A stretch of 64,000 nt of DNA from Rhodoblastus sp. 17X3 (GTDB taxonomy: Bacteria > Pseudomonadota > Alphaproteobacteria > Rhizobiales > Beijerinckiaceae), in assembly GCF_030056575.1 (NCBI RefSeq), contig NZ_JASHHX010000004.1, positions 124,001-188,000 on the forward strand. The letters run 5' to 3'. Under the pieces are notes generated by a model. The model was not told where the DNA came from and did not search any database. It saw only the letters and a list, made by a program, of their open reading frames with translations. This document shows positions 34,603 through 44,015 of the stretch, piece after piece. The position numbers and the translations under genes are program-made. How positions within the stretch are numbered: position 1 is the stretch's first letter; each line of letters begins with the position of its first letter.

Positions 34603-35607
34603 TTGGCCCGCATGTCCCCGCTGTTTCGCGCCGCCTTCGCCTTTCTCGTCCTCTGCCTGCCGGCGCGGGCGGGCGACAAGGTCGTTTTCGCGGCGAACTG
34701 GCTGGCCGAGGCCGAGCATGGCGGCTTCTACCAGGCGCTCGCCGACGGAACCTACGCCCGCTATGGCCTCGATGTAACGATTCTCCCGGGTGGGCCGCAG
34801 AAGAACAACCGCCTGCTGCTCGCCGCCGGCAAGGCGGATTTCTATATGGGCGACAATCTGATCGGCCAGTTTTCGGCGCTCGCCGAGAATGTCCCGATCG
34901 TCACGGTCGCCGCGATCTTCCAGAAGGACCCTCTGGTTTTCATGTCGCATCCCGGCGCGGGCCTCGACCGTTTCGAGGACCTGCCGAACGCCAAGGCTTT
35001 TGTCGGCCTGGCGACGCTCACCACGGTCTGGCCCTGGATGGAGCGCAAATGGGGTTTCAAGCGCGCCAATGTCGCGAGCTATAACTATAATTCCGCGCCC
35101 TTTATCGCCGACAGGAACGCGATCCAGCAGGGCTACGCGACATCCGAGCCCTTCGTCATCGCGCGCGAGGGCGGCTTCAAGCCCAATGTCTTTTTGCTGG
35201 CCGATTACGGATATGAAACCTATTCCACCACCATCGAGACCGGCCGCGACCTGCTGGAGAAAAACCCCGATCGCGTGCGGCGGTTCGTCGAGGCGTCGAT
35301 TCTCGGCTGGGTTCATTATCTCCATGGCGACAATCGTGAGGCCAATGAGTTGATCAAGCGCGAAAATCCCGATCTCAACGACGCCCAGATCGCCTTTTCC
35401 ATCGCCCAGATGAAAGGTTTCGGCATTGTCGAATCCGGCGACGCCCTCACGCTCGGCATAGGCGCGATGGACAAGCAGCGCATCGAGCGCCACTACCGCG
35501 ACATGGCGGCGGCGGGCGCCGCGCCCGCCGGGCTCGACGTCGGGCGCGGCTTCGATTTCCGCTTCGTGAACAAGAGGCTGGGTCTGGAAGGGCAGAGCCG
35601 GAATTGA
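34603..35607 (+). CDS. NMT1/THI5-type ABC transporter substrate-binding protein
   Basis: A periplasmic binding protein with a signal peptide (about residues 1-23) and the NMT1/ThiY-like pattern 'VVFAANWLAEAEHGGFYQALADGTYARYGLDVTILPGGPQKNNRLLLAAGKADFYMG'. Relatives bind hydroxymethylpyrimidine/thiamine precursors, sulfonates or nitriles, and the ligand cannot be assigned from sequence. The start is a TTG at 34603 with AGGAG six bases away; the first ATG (34612) is too distant from that site. No TPP riboswitch was recognised in the short leader. It forms an operon with the ATPase (overlap of four bases, TTGA) and the permease. Confidence 0.88.
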   Translation: MARMSPLFRAAFAFLVLCLPARAGDKVVFAANWLAEAEHGGFYQALADGTYARYGLDVTILPGGPQKNNRLLLAAGKADFYMGDNLIGQFSALAENVPIVTVAAIFQKDPLVFMSHPGAGLDRFEDLPNAKAFVGLATLTTVWPWMERKWGFKRANVASYNYNSAPFIADRNAIQQGYATSEPFVIAREGGFKPNVFLLADYGYETYSTTIETGRDLLEKNPDRVRRFVEASILGWVHYLHGDNREANELIKRENPDLNDAQIAFSIAQMKGFGIVESGDALTLGIGAMDKQRIERHYRDMAAAGAAPAGLDVGRGFDFRFVNKRLGLEGQSRN

Positions 35608-36362
35608 CCGCGCCTCTCGCCAGCCTGCGCGACCTTCGGCTGTCCTTTCCGGGGCAGGGCGCCATGGCGCTCGACGGCGTTGGGCTGGAGCTGCTTCCCG
35701 GCGAAACCCTCTGTCTGCTCGGCCCGTCAGGCTGCGGCAAATCCACTCTGCTGCGGCTGATCTCGGGGCTGGAGCGGCCCGATGCCGGCGAAGTGATCTG
35801 GCAAGGCGGGTCGGCGCCGAAGATCGGCTTCGTCTTCCAGGAGCCGAACCTGATGCCCTGGGCCGACCTCTTCGCCAATGTCTATCTCCCGCTTCGTCTC
35901 GCCGGCATGTCGCGGAGCCGGGCGACGCCACTGGTGGAGGCGGCGCTGGCGCGCGTTGGCCTTGGCGACCGCCAGCGCGCGCTGCCGCGCGAATTGTCTG
36001 GCGGCATGAAGATGCGGGCCTCGATCGCCCGGGCGCTGGTGGACCGGCCCAGCCTGCTGCTGCTCGACGAGCCCTTCGCGGCGCTCGACGAGATCACCCG
36101 CTGGCAGCTGAACGACGCCTTGCTGGATCTGCGCCGCGAGAGCGGGGCGACCATCGTCTTCGTCACCCATTCCGTCTATGAAAGCGCCTATCTCGCCGAT
36201 CGCGTGGCGATCATGCGAGCGCGGCCGGGGCGGATCGATTCCATCCTGACCCTCGAACGCGGCGCGGCGCGAGGGCTGGAGCTGCGCCGCAGCCCCGGCT
36301 TCGTGGAAGATTGCGCGCGCATCGCGGAGGGCCTGCAAGGCGCGATGGGGAGGGCGGCGTGA
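35604..36362 (+). CDS. ABC transporter ATP-binding protein (SsuB/TauB/ThiZ-like)
   Basis: The ATPase subunit of the transporter, 252 residues. Walker A is 'LLGPSGCGKSTLLR', the Q-loop 'FVFQEPNLMPWADLF', the signature 'LSGGMKMRASIARAL', Walker B 'LLLLDEPFAALDE' and the switch His in 'FVTHSVYES'. The TTG start overlaps the stop of the binding-protein gene, and its own stop overlaps the permease GTG, so all three genes are translationally coupled. Confidence 0.9.
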   Translation: MTAPLASLRDLRLSFPGQGAMALDGVGLELLPGETLCLLGPSGCGKSTLLRLISGLERPDAGEVIWQGGSAPKIGFVFQEPNLMPWADLFANVYLPLRLAGMSRSRATPLVEAALARVGLGDRQRALPRELSGGMKMRASIARALVDRPSLLLLDEPFAALDEITRWQLNDALLDLRRESGATIVFVTHSVYESAYLADRVAIMRARPGRIDSILTLERGAARGLELRRSPGFVEDCARIAEGLQGAMGRAA

Positions 36363-37129
36363 ACGGACTTCCCGGCCGCCTCGCACCTTTTCTGGCCCTC
36401 CTGGCCCTGCTCGGACTTTGGCAGGCGGCGGTCGCATTTTTCGATATTCCTCCGACGCAATTGCCGGCGCCAAGCCTGATCGCCAGAACTCTGGTCGACA
36501 ATGCGCCGCAATTGCTCGCGGCGACGCTGACGACCTTGCGCGAGGCGCTGGAGGCGCTGGCGCTGGCGGCTTTCGGAGGCGTGGCCCTCGCCCTGCTGTT
36601 CGCCTGGTCGCCCTGGCTGGAAAAGACCTTCCTGCCTTTGGCCATCGCGCTTCAGGTGACGCCGCTGATCGCTGTCGCGCCGCTGCTGCTGGTCTATCTT
36701 GAAGCCCCGGCGGCGGTGCTCGCCTGCGCCTTTCTCGTCGCCTTTTTTCCGATTCTCTCCAACGCGTCGGCGGGGCTCAAGGCGACGGACCGGGGCCTGA
36801 TCGAGCTTTTTCGGCTCAAGGGGGCGTCGCGCGGAAAAATATTGGCGCTGCTGCGGCTGCCTTCAGCTTTGCCGCAGATCTTTACTGGCCTGCGCATCGG
36901 CGGCGGCCTGGCGCTGATCGGCGCGGTGGCGGCGGAACTGGCGGCGGGGGCCGCGGGAAGCGGCGAGGGACTCGCCTTTCGTATCGTCGAGGCGGGTTAT
37001 CGACTCAAGATTCCGATGATGTACGCCGCCGTCGCGCTGCTGTGCCTGTGCGGATTGGCGCTTTATGCAGCTTTAGCTGGACTGGGCCATATTTTGCTGC
37101 GGCGTTGGCGCGACGAGCCGAAATTCTGA
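36359..37129 (+). CDS. ABC transporter permease (BPD_transp_1)
   Basis: A 256-residue permease with about six membrane helices. It has the cytoplasmic EAA-type loop 'LIELFRLKGASRGKILALLRLPSALPQIFTGLRIGGGLALIGAV'. The GTG at 36359 follows GGGGAGGGCGGC and overlaps the ATPase stop. It completes the NMT1-type importer. Confidence 0.88.
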   Translation: MNGLPGRLAPFLALLALLGLWQAAVAFFDIPPTQLPAPSLIARTLVDNAPQLLAATLTTLREALEALALAAFGGVALALLFAWSPWLEKTFLPLAIALQVTPLIAVAPLLLVYLEAPAAVLACAFLVAFFPILSNASAGLKATDRGLIELFRLKGASRGKILALLRLPSALPQIFTGLRIGGGLALIGAVAAELAAGAAGSGEGLAFRIVEAGYRLKIPMMYAAVALLCLCGLALYAALAGLGHILLRRWRDEPKF

Positions 37130-37685
37130 GGCTTTTCCAAGAGATGCAGCCAGGGGGCGCGGCAAATCGCCTCGGCGCCTTTTCGCGTGCTTTTTTTATC
37201 ACTGTCAAATAAATTTCTCGTGATCCGTAATTTCGCCTTTTTTTGCGCCTTTTTTGGTCGTGCTCAAAGGGCGGCGCATTGGCCGAGTCGATTTTCAACG
37301 GCGGGCGTCCGGGCGGATTTGCGGAACGGGAGTGACGCAAGGACGCTAATTCTTTGTTTCGAAACATGTTCGCCCGGAAGACGTCAGCGTCTTCGGGGAA
37401 TGTGGACGGCTGCGCGACGTCGTACCCCCGGGGGCGTCGCAATGAGCACAGCGCCAGCAACGGGTGGGACTAGGCAGGAATTATGCAGCTTCCGCCGGAA
37501 GTCATTAACGCGAAATTAGGGATAATTTGTTTCGATTCAAGGACGTTCGGCGTTCTCGCCCATTCAGCGGACGGCCTAGTCACAACCGATTCGTCGGTTC
37601 GTCAGCCAGCGCCTTTCGGCGTCGCTCAGCTTGAACCCGAACAGCGCCCCGGCGCGACCCGCGTAGTGTATGCAGGATTCAGCGT
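37130..37685. other. 556-base intergenic region without a recognised gene
   Basis: The first 130 bases contain several T-tracts on the plus strand (around 37190 and 37235) after a GC-rich hairpin-forming stretch, which would suit termination of the transporter operon. A CtrA-like near-match TTAA-N7-TTAG lies at 37505-37519. The ORF at 37483-37689 has no family features. I see no RNA gene. Confidence 0.5.
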
Positions 37686-39026
37686 ATGACCGATTGGAGC
37701 TACGAGACCTGCGATCCGGTCTATCAGGATCGTTCGAGCCGCACCCGGAAAGTGTTCGTCCGGACGATTCCAGCCTTGGCCGCCTTCTCGTTCAGCGCCG
37801 CGGTCGCCCTGCGCCTGGCTGGCGGCCTTGCCGGCGATGCGGGCGTTCCCGCCGATGTCGGCCTGCACGCAGCCGCTCAAGCGGCCGCCGGGCCTCAGTC
37901 CCAGACGCCAGAGTCTGGCGCTCTCGCCAAATCAGCCGCCGTCGCGGTCGCGCATGTGGCGCTCGAATCCGGCCCGACCAAGCCGTCCATGGACAAGCCG
38001 CGCAATCCTTTCGGCGGGCTGTTCGATCCGGACCTCGCCGCAACCGGCATGACGGGGATGGCCGCCCAGAACGATCCGGTTGGCCCTTCCTTCTCGCCCT
38101 TGCAGTCCGAGCCGCTTTTCGTGCTCGTCGAGACGCCGGACAGCGCGTCCCAGATTGCCGAGGCGGATGCGAACCAGCAGGTCGCGGAAGCGGAACCCGC
38201 CCAAGCCGACCCGGCGCAAGCCAATGCGGGCCAGGCCATCGCTCAAGCCCTGTCCAATGTTCCGCTGCCGCCGCTTCGGACCGCTCAGGTCGAAGAAGCC
38301 GAGCCGGCCGCGGCTGTCGCCGACAGCCATCCGCTGCCGCCGACGCGTCCGTCCGAACTCTCCAGCGTCGCTCGTGTCGTGGCCGACGCCGCGCCGCGCC
38401 GCGAAATCGCCGCGCCGGCTCCGGCTACGCCTCTGCCCGCGCCGCCGACCCGCGCCGCCGCTTCCGTGCGTGAGCGGGCCCAGGCGACGACCTTCGCGCG
38501 CAACGATCCGCGCTCCCTGTTCGACAAATTGTTTGCCGGCAATTCCGAACAGAAGGGCCCGCAGCTCGCCTATGCCTCGCAGGAAGGCGGGGGCGGAGGC
38601 CTGTTCAACCTGTCGCGCGGCGCGTCAGCTTCGCCCTCGCCGGTCGCGGCGACGGGCGGCACGGCGGTCTATGACATCTCCGCCCACACCGTCTATCTGC
38701 CGAACGGGCAGGCGCTCGAAGCCCATTCCGGCCTCGGCCCCTATTTCGACCATCCGGGCTATGTCCACGTGCGCATGCGCGGCTCGACCCCGCCCGCGAC
38801 CTATCAGCTCAGCTTGCGCGAAAGCCTGTTCCACGGCGTCCAGGCGCTGCGCCTGACGCCCATCGACAGCAATGTCCATGGCCGCAATGGCCTGCTGGCG
38901 CATACCTTCATGCTGGGGCAGCGCGGCGATTCCAACGGCTGCGTCTCGTTCCGCAACTACCGCGCCTTCCTCGAGGCTTATATGCGCGGCGAAATCCGCC
39001 AGTTGAAGGTGGTCGCGAGCCGCTGA
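37686..39026 (+). CDS. Tlde1/DUF2778 L,D-transpeptidase-like protein
   Basis: A 446-residue protein with an N-terminal membrane segment near residues 26-50, a long Pro/Ala-rich linker (about 60-320), and a C-terminal DUF2778 (Tlde1) domain. The catalytic-type residues are His406 ('LAHTFML') and Cys419 in 'GQRGDSNGCVSFRNY', the L,D-transpeptidase-like motif. In Salmonella, Tlde1 is a type VI secretion effector that cuts or exchanges peptidoglycan peptides. In Hyphomicrobiales such genes are common without type VI systems, and none is seen here, so a wall-remodelling role is more likely. The long linker would let the domain reach the peptidoglycan from the membrane. Confidence 0.82.
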   Translation: MTDWSYETCDPVYQDRSSRTRKVFVRTIPALAAFSFSAAVALRLAGGLAGDAGVPADVGLHAAAQAAAGPQSQTPESGALAKSAAVAVAHVALESGPTKPSMDKPRNPFGGLFDPDLAATGMTGMAAQNDPVGPSFSPLQSEPLFVLVETPDSASQIAEADANQQVAEAEPAQADPAQANAGQAIAQALSNVPLPPLRTAQVEEAEPAAAVADSHPLPPTRPSELSSVARVVADAAPRREIAAPAPATPLPAPPTRAAASVRERAQATTFARNDPRSLFDKLFAGNSEQKGPQLAYASQEGGGGGLFNLSRGASASPSPVAATGGTAVYDISAHTVYLPNGQALEAHSGLGPYFDHPGYVHVRMRGSTPPATYQLSLRESLFHGVQALRLTPIDSNVHGRNGLLAHTFMLGQRGDSNGCVSFRNYRAFLEAYMRGEIRQLKVVASR

Positions 39027-39136
39027 GCCTCGCGACCTGAAAAGAGGCGCTGACAGCCGCCTCGTACCGCCCTATAAGAGCCTTCCGCCTGCGCCGAAAT
39101 ACGGCGCAGGCCTTTTCGCGTTTGCTGGAGAGCCGC

Positions 39137-39433
39137 ATGTCGGGCACGCAGAGATCGAGCGAGGGGCTGGACCCACGTCGGCGTAGAATTCTGTTCCGGT
39201 GCTGGCACCGGGGCATGAGAGAGGTCGATCTTCTGCTCGGCCAGTTCGCCGACGCCCGCATCGACCAGCTGAGCGAGGACGAACTCGACCAGCTCGAACA
39301 TTTCATGGAAGCCCAGGACGCCGACATTTTCTCCTGGTTTGCGGGCTCCAAGCCGGTCGATCCGGCCTATGACCGTCCGATCTTCCTGACGATCAAGACC
39401 TTCCACACCCATAACGGCCCGATCCATATTTGA
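39137..39433 (+). CDS. sdhE: Succinate dehydrogenase FAD assembly factor
   Basis: SdhE helps attach FAD to the succinate dehydrogenase flavoprotein. The 98-residue protein has 'RRILFRCWHRGMREVDLLLGQF' including the conserved RGxxE motif (Arg-Gly-Met-Arg-Glu), then 'LDQLEHFMEAQDADIFSWF', the helical bundle of the family. The ATG at 39137 follows GGAG at the correct distance. It stands 41 bases upstream of mfd, a common alphaproteobacterial arrangement. Confidence 0.9.
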   Translation: MSGTQRSSEGLDPRRRRILFRCWHRGMREVDLLLGQFADARIDQLSEDELDQLEHFMEAQDADIFSWFAGSKPVDPAYDRPIFLTIKTFHTHNGPIHI

Positions 39434-39473
39434 GGCCGCCGTGGCGCCCGGCCGCTAATCAGAAATTTCCCCA

Positions 39474-42400
39474 ATGCATGATCTTCACCGCGCCTGCGCC
39501 GAACTGGAAAAAGGCCGCTCGCTGATCCTTTCGCGCGCGCCGGAGGGTTTCGACGCCTTCGTCGCCGCCGATCTCGCCCGCGGCATGGCCAAGGCTGGCG
39601 AAGGGCGCTCCTGCGCGCTGGTCCATGTCGCCCGCGACAGCCAGCGCCTGCGCGCCTTCCGCGACGCGCTTGTCTTCGCGGCGCCGGATGCGGAAATTCT
39701 GGAATTCCCCGCCTGGGACTGCCAGCCCTATGACCGCGTCTCGCCCAACGCCGCTGTCGCCGCCGAACGCATGACCGCTCTGGCGCGGCTCGCCCGCACG
39801 CGCTCCTCCTTCGAAAAGCCGCGCCTGCTGCTCACCACGGTCGCCGCGCTCGCCCAACGCGTGCCTCCACGCAAGGATATGGCGGCGAAAAGCTTTTCCG
39901 CGACGCCGGGCGCGGCGGTCGATCTGCACGAACTCGCCGCCTGGCTCGAAGCCAATGGCTTTTTACGCGCTTCGACTGTCCGTGAGAGCGGTGAATATGC
40001 CTTGCGGGGCGGCATTGTCGATCTCTATCCGCCAAGCCTGCCCGCGCCGGTGCGGCTCGACTTCTTCGGCGACGTGCTGGAGACGATCCGCGCCTTCGAC
40101 CCGGAAAGCCAGCGCACCACCGCGCAATTGCGCGCGCTTGATCTGGTGCCGGTCAACGAGGCGCCGATCCTCACCGAGACGATCAAGCGCTTCCGTCAGA
40201 GCTATATCGCGCATTTCGGCGCGCAGACTCGCGGCGACGCCCTCTATGAAGCCGTGAGCGAAGGCCGCCGCCCGGCGGGCCTCGAGCATTGGCTGCCGCT
40301 GCTCTACGACAAGCTCGACAGCCTGTTCGACTATATCGACGACGCGCCCCTGCTGCTTGACGCCCAGGCGGAAGCCGCCGCTCACGAACGCTTCGACCAG
40401 ATCAAGGACTATTACGAGTCCCGCCGCGGCGTTTATTCGAGCGATCCCGCGCATTGCAACTACAAGCCGCTGCCGCCTGACGAACTTTATCTCTCCGCCG
40501 ATGAGTTCAAAGGGGCTCTGGCCAAGGCGGCTACGGCGCGCTTCACGCCCTTCGCCGCGCCGGAGGGGGCGGCGACGCTGATCGATTGCGGCGGCGTCGC
40601 GGGGCGCAATTTCGCGCCGGAGCGAAATGACGAAAACGCCAATGTGTTCCAGGCGGCGGTCGATCATATCCGCGCGCTGCAAGGCGAGGGCAAGAGGGTC
40701 ATCGTCGCCGGCTGGACCGACGGCTCGCGCGAGCGCCTCGGCTCGGTGCTGGCCGAACATGGCTTGAAGAAACAGGAGATCGTCTCCTCGCTGGCCCAGG
40801 CGCTGAGTCTGCGCGACGCCCGGGCCGCCCTGGCGGTGATCGGGCTCGAAGCCGGCTTCGTCGCCGGCGATCTCGCCGTGATCGGCGAGCAGGATATTCT
40901 CGGCGACCGTCTCGCGCCGCAGCGCAAGCGTCGCAAGCGGGCGGAAAACTTTCTGGCCGAGGTCTCGGCGCTGTCGGCGGGCGATCTGGTCGTCCATGTC
41001 GATCATGGCATCGGGCGTTTCATCGGCCTGAAGCAGATCGAGGCGGCGGGCGCGCCGCATGATTGCCTTGAGCTGCATTATCACAGCGGCGACAAGCTGT
41101 TCGTGCCGGTGGAAAATATCGAGCTGCTGTCGCGCTACGGCTCAGAGGACAATGAGGTCGCGCTTGACCGGCTCGGCCACAGCGCCTGGCGCGAGCGCAA
41201 GGCCCGCCTGAAGCTCCGCATCCGCAATATGGCGCAGGGGCTCATCAAGATCGCCGCCGCCCGCGCCCTGCACGAGGCGCCGCGACTGACGCCGCCCGAA
41301 GGCCTCTACGAGGAATTCTGCGCCCGCTTCCCCTATGACGAGACGGAGGACCAGCTCGGCGCCATCGAGGCGACGCTGATGGACATGGCCTCGGGCAAGC
41401 CGATGGACCGCCTGATCTGCGGCGACGTCGGCTTCGGCAAGACCGAAGTGGCGCTGCGCGCCGCCTTCACGGCGGCCATCAACGGCGTTCAGGTCGCTGT
41501 GGTCGTGCCGACCACCCTGCTGGCGCGCCAGCATTTCAAGAATTTCTCCGCGCGTTTCGCCGGCCTGCCGATCCGGCTGGCGCAAATGTCGCGCATGGCG
41601 AGCACAGCGGACATGCGCGCGGCGCGCGCGGGCGCGGCTGACGGCACGATCGATATTGTCATCGGCACCCATGCGGTGCTGGGCAAGACGGTCGGCTTCA
41701 AGAACCTCGGCCTCGTCATCATCGACGAGGAGCAGCATTTCGGCGTCGGCCACAAGGAGCGGCTCAAGGAGATGCGCGCGGCGGTCCATGTGCTGACCCT
41801 GTCCGCGACCCCGATCCCGCGCACGTTGCAACTGGCTCTGACGGGCGTGCGCGAACTCTCCATCATCGCCACGCCGCCGGTCGATCGCCTCGCCGTGCGC
41901 ACCTTTGTGACGCCCTTCGACGACCTCATCCTGCGCGAGGCCCTGTTGCGCGAGCGTTTTCGCGGCGGCCAGAGCTTCTTCGTCTGCCCGCGCCTCGAAG
42001 ACCTCGACGACGTCGCGGCCTGGCTGCGCCAGAACACGCCCGAGGCGAGATTCACCATCGCCCATGGCCAGATGGCGGCGACCGAGCTGGAGGAGCGCAT
42101 CGGCGCCTTTTATGACGGCAAATATGACGTGCTGGTTTCGACGAATATTGTGGAATCCGGCCTCGATATTCCGACCGCCAACACCTTGATCGTCTATCGC
42201 TCCGACATGTTCGGCCTCGCGCAGCTTTACCAATTGCGCGGCCGCGTCGGGCGCTCCAAGACGCGCGCCTATGCCTTCTTCACCACGCCGCTGAACCGCA
42301 CGGTCACGCCGCAGGCGCAGAAGCGTCTGGAGGTGCTGCAATCGCTCGACACGCTCGGCGCCGGCTTCCAGCTCGCCAGCCATGATCTAGACCTGCGCGG

Positions 42401-42986
42401 CGCCGGCAACCTGCTCGGCGACGAGCAATCCGGCCATATCCGCGAGGTCGGCTACGAGCTGTACCAGCAGATGCTGAACGAGACGATCGCGGCGCTGAAG
42501 GCGGGCGGCGGCGAGGCGGTCGAGGAGGCCTGGTCGCCGCTGATTACGCTCGGAACGCCTGTGACGATCCCCGAACATTATGTCGAGGATCTCGACCTGC
42601 GCCTGCAGCTCTACCGCCGCCTGGCGACGCTGGACGACGAGGCCGAAATCGAAAGCTTCGCCGCCGAAATGATCGACCGTTTCGGGCCGATGCCGGACGA
42701 GGTCAAGCAGCTGATGGTGCTCGTCGGCGTCAAGGCCCTGTGCCGCCGCGCCCATGTCGAGAAGCTCGAGGCCGGGCCGAAGGGCATCATCATCGGCTTC
42801 CGCGCCAACAGCTTCGCCAATCCGGCGGGGCTGGTGCGGTTTATCGCGCGGCAGGGTTCTGAGGCCAAGGTGCGCCCGGACATGAAGATTGTCTTCATCG
42901 GCGAATTCGAGCGGGCGGCGGACCGTCTGAGCGGCGCCCGCGCCATTTTGCGCGAATTGGTGGCGATTGCGGAAAAGAAGGGGTGA
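39474..42986 (+). CDS. mfd: Transcription-repair coupling factor
   Basis: Mfd removes stalled RNA polymerase and recruits UvrA to the lesion. The 1170-residue protein has the UvrB-like N-terminal domain ('WDCQPYDRVSPNAAVAAERMTAL'), the RNA polymerase-interaction domain ('GDLVVHVDHGIGRFIGLKQI'), and a helicase motor with 'ICGDVGFGKTEVALRAAF', 'DEEQHFGVGHKERLKEM', 'LSATPIPRTLQLALTGVRELSIIATPP' and 'LYQLRGRVGRSKTRAYAFF'. The C-terminal regulatory domain ends 'LDTLGAGFQLASHDLDLRGAGNLLG' and beyond. Length and motifs are normal. Confidence 0.96.
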   Translation: MHDLHRACAELEKGRSLILSRAPEGFDAFVAADLARGMAKAGEGRSCALVHVARDSQRLRAFRDALVFAAPDAEILEFPAWDCQPYDRVSPNAAVAAERMTALARLARTRSSFEKPRLLLTTVAALAQRVPPRKDMAAKSFSATPGAAVDLHELAAWLEANGFLRASTVRESGEYALRGGIVDLYPPSLPAPVRLDFFGDVLETIRAFDPESQRTTAQLRALDLVPVNEAPILTETIKRFRQSYIAHFGAQTRGDALYEAVSEGRRPAGLEHWLPLLYDKLDSLFDYIDDAPLLLDAQAEAAAHERFDQIKDYYESRRGVYSSDPAHCNYKPLPPDELYLSADEFKGALAKAATARFTPFAAPEGAATLIDCGGVAGRNFAPERNDENANVFQAAVDHIRALQGEGKRVIVAGWTDGSRERLGSVLAEHGLKKQEIVSSLAQALSLRDARAALAVIGLEAGFVAGDLAVIGEQDILGDRLAPQRKRRKRAENFLAEVSALSAGDLVVHVDHGIGRFIGLKQIEAAGAPHDCLELHYHSGDKLFVPVENIELLSRYGSEDNEVALDRLGHSAWRERKARLKLRIRNMAQGLIKIAAARALHEAPRLTPPEGLYEEFCARFPYDETEDQLGAIEATLMDMASGKPMDRLICGDVGFGKTEVALRAAFTAAINGVQVAVVVPTTLLARQHFKNFSARFAGLPIRLAQMSRMASTADMRAARAGAADGTIDIVIGTHAVLGKTVGFKNLGLVIIDEEQHFGVGHKERLKEMRAAVHVLTLSATPIPRTLQLALTGVRELSIIATPPVDRLAVRTFVTPFDDLILREALLRERFRGGQSFFVCPRLEDLDDVAAWLRQNTPEARFTIAHGQMAATELEERIGAFYDGKYDVLVSTNIVESGLDIPTANTLIVYRSDMFGLAQLYQLRGRVGRSKTRAYAFFTTPLNRTVTPQAQKRLEVLQSLDTLGAGFQLASHDLDLRGAGNLLGDEQSGHIREVGYELYQQMLNETIAALKAGGGEAVEEAWSPLITLGTPVTIPEHYVEDLDLRLQLYRRLATLDDEAEIESFAAEMIDRFGPMPDEVKQLMVLVGVKALCRRAHVEKLEAGPKGIIIGFRANSFANPAGLVRFIARQGSEAKVRPDMKIVFIGEFERAADRLSGARAILRELVAIAEKKG

Positions 42987-42990
42987 AACG

Positions 42991-43821
42991 TCAATCCGCC
43001 GACCTGGCGGGCGCGACGACCAGCGCCTCGAAGGCCTGCAAAATATCCGGCAGCGCCCTGCCGGTGTCGTCGCTCCATTCGGGATCGACCGTGAATTGCA
43101 GGCGTAGATGCAGATCGTCGATCGAACGGATCGGCAGTTCATGCTCGTAAAGCGCCTGAACGCGCTGGGCCCGATAAAAGGCCGGAAGGTCGAGCTGGCT
43201 GTCGCCTGGACGGCCCATGAGCATTTCGAGTTCATGTGATCGCGCTTTCCATTTGTCGAATTCGTCCTTCGCCTCGCGCAAACTGGTCGGGAGGGCGAAA
43301 GCCTGTTCGATCCGGGTCGCGACTCTGTCAGAGGGTGGGCCAAAGCTGCCGCGATCCCAGCCGTCGAGGCTGGCGTGCCAGCGTCCGGGCGGGTCGAGGT
43401 CCGGCGTCAGCGGCGTCAAAAGATCGGCGACGGCGTCATGCAGCAGTTGTTCGCGCGGATTGCGCGCAAGGCCCGCTTCGCGCGAGCCATGGCGCGCGAT
43501 GATTTCCTCGCGCTCGCCTTCGGTCTGGCGCCATTCCGTCTCGCGGCGCGCGGCGACCGCCGCTTGATGCTTGTCGTAAGATTCGCGGCTCGGCCATTTG
43601 ACGCCGGCTTCGTCGGTGAAAATCGGGGCGTCGGGTTCCGCTGAGCGAGGGCTTTGGGCGCGCGGCGCCTGGCCGATCAGCCTTTGGCCGAGATCCGTAA
43701 AGGTCAGGCCCACTGAGTCGAGATGCTCGCGCAGCTTGCGCAGAGCGACCATCGCCTCGCTTTCGTTCTGGCTGCCGGCGAGCGAAAGCAATTTGCCGAG
43801 CCGGACGACGTCGAGACCCAT
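42991..43821 (-). CDS. Hypothetical protein with DUF2786-like N-terminus
   Basis: A 276-residue protein. The first 40 residues ('LGKLLSLAGSQNESEAMVALRKLREHLDSVGLTFTDL') resemble the helical DUF2786 domain found in some DNA-associated and phage proteins. The rest is charged and mostly helical, with no catalytic motif that I recognise. The ATG at 43821 is chosen because the homologous domain begins there; an in-frame start at 43887 is possible. It converges on mfd with four bases between stops. Function unknown. Confidence 0.65.
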   Translation of the reverse strand: MGLDVVRLGKLLSLAGSQNESEAMVALRKLREHLDSVGLTFTDLGQRLIGQAPRAQSPRSAEPDAPIFTDEAGVKWPSRESYDKHQAAVAARRETEWRQTEGEREEIIARHGSREAGLARNPREQLLHDAVADLLTPLTPDLDPPGRWHASLDGWDRGSFGPPSDRVATRIEQAFALPTSLREAKDEFDKWKARSHELEMLMGRPGDSQLDLPAFYRAQRVQALYEHELPIRSIDDLHLRLQFTVDPEWSDDTGRALPDILQAFEALVVAPARSAD

Positions 43822-44015
43822 GGCGCACCTGGCTTTCTGAATGATGATCGCGCTGCGCCGCCCCGCTTTCCGGGAGAAAGCGAGCATAGCGTGAACCGAA
43901 ACACAGCAATATTCGCGCCATGGACTGCGCGCTCAGCCCTGCGTCGCGACGGCATCGGAATTGGTCTCTCCCTTGCATGTGAACGCGACAGGATCAGATG
44001 TTGCGAGAGGACGAA

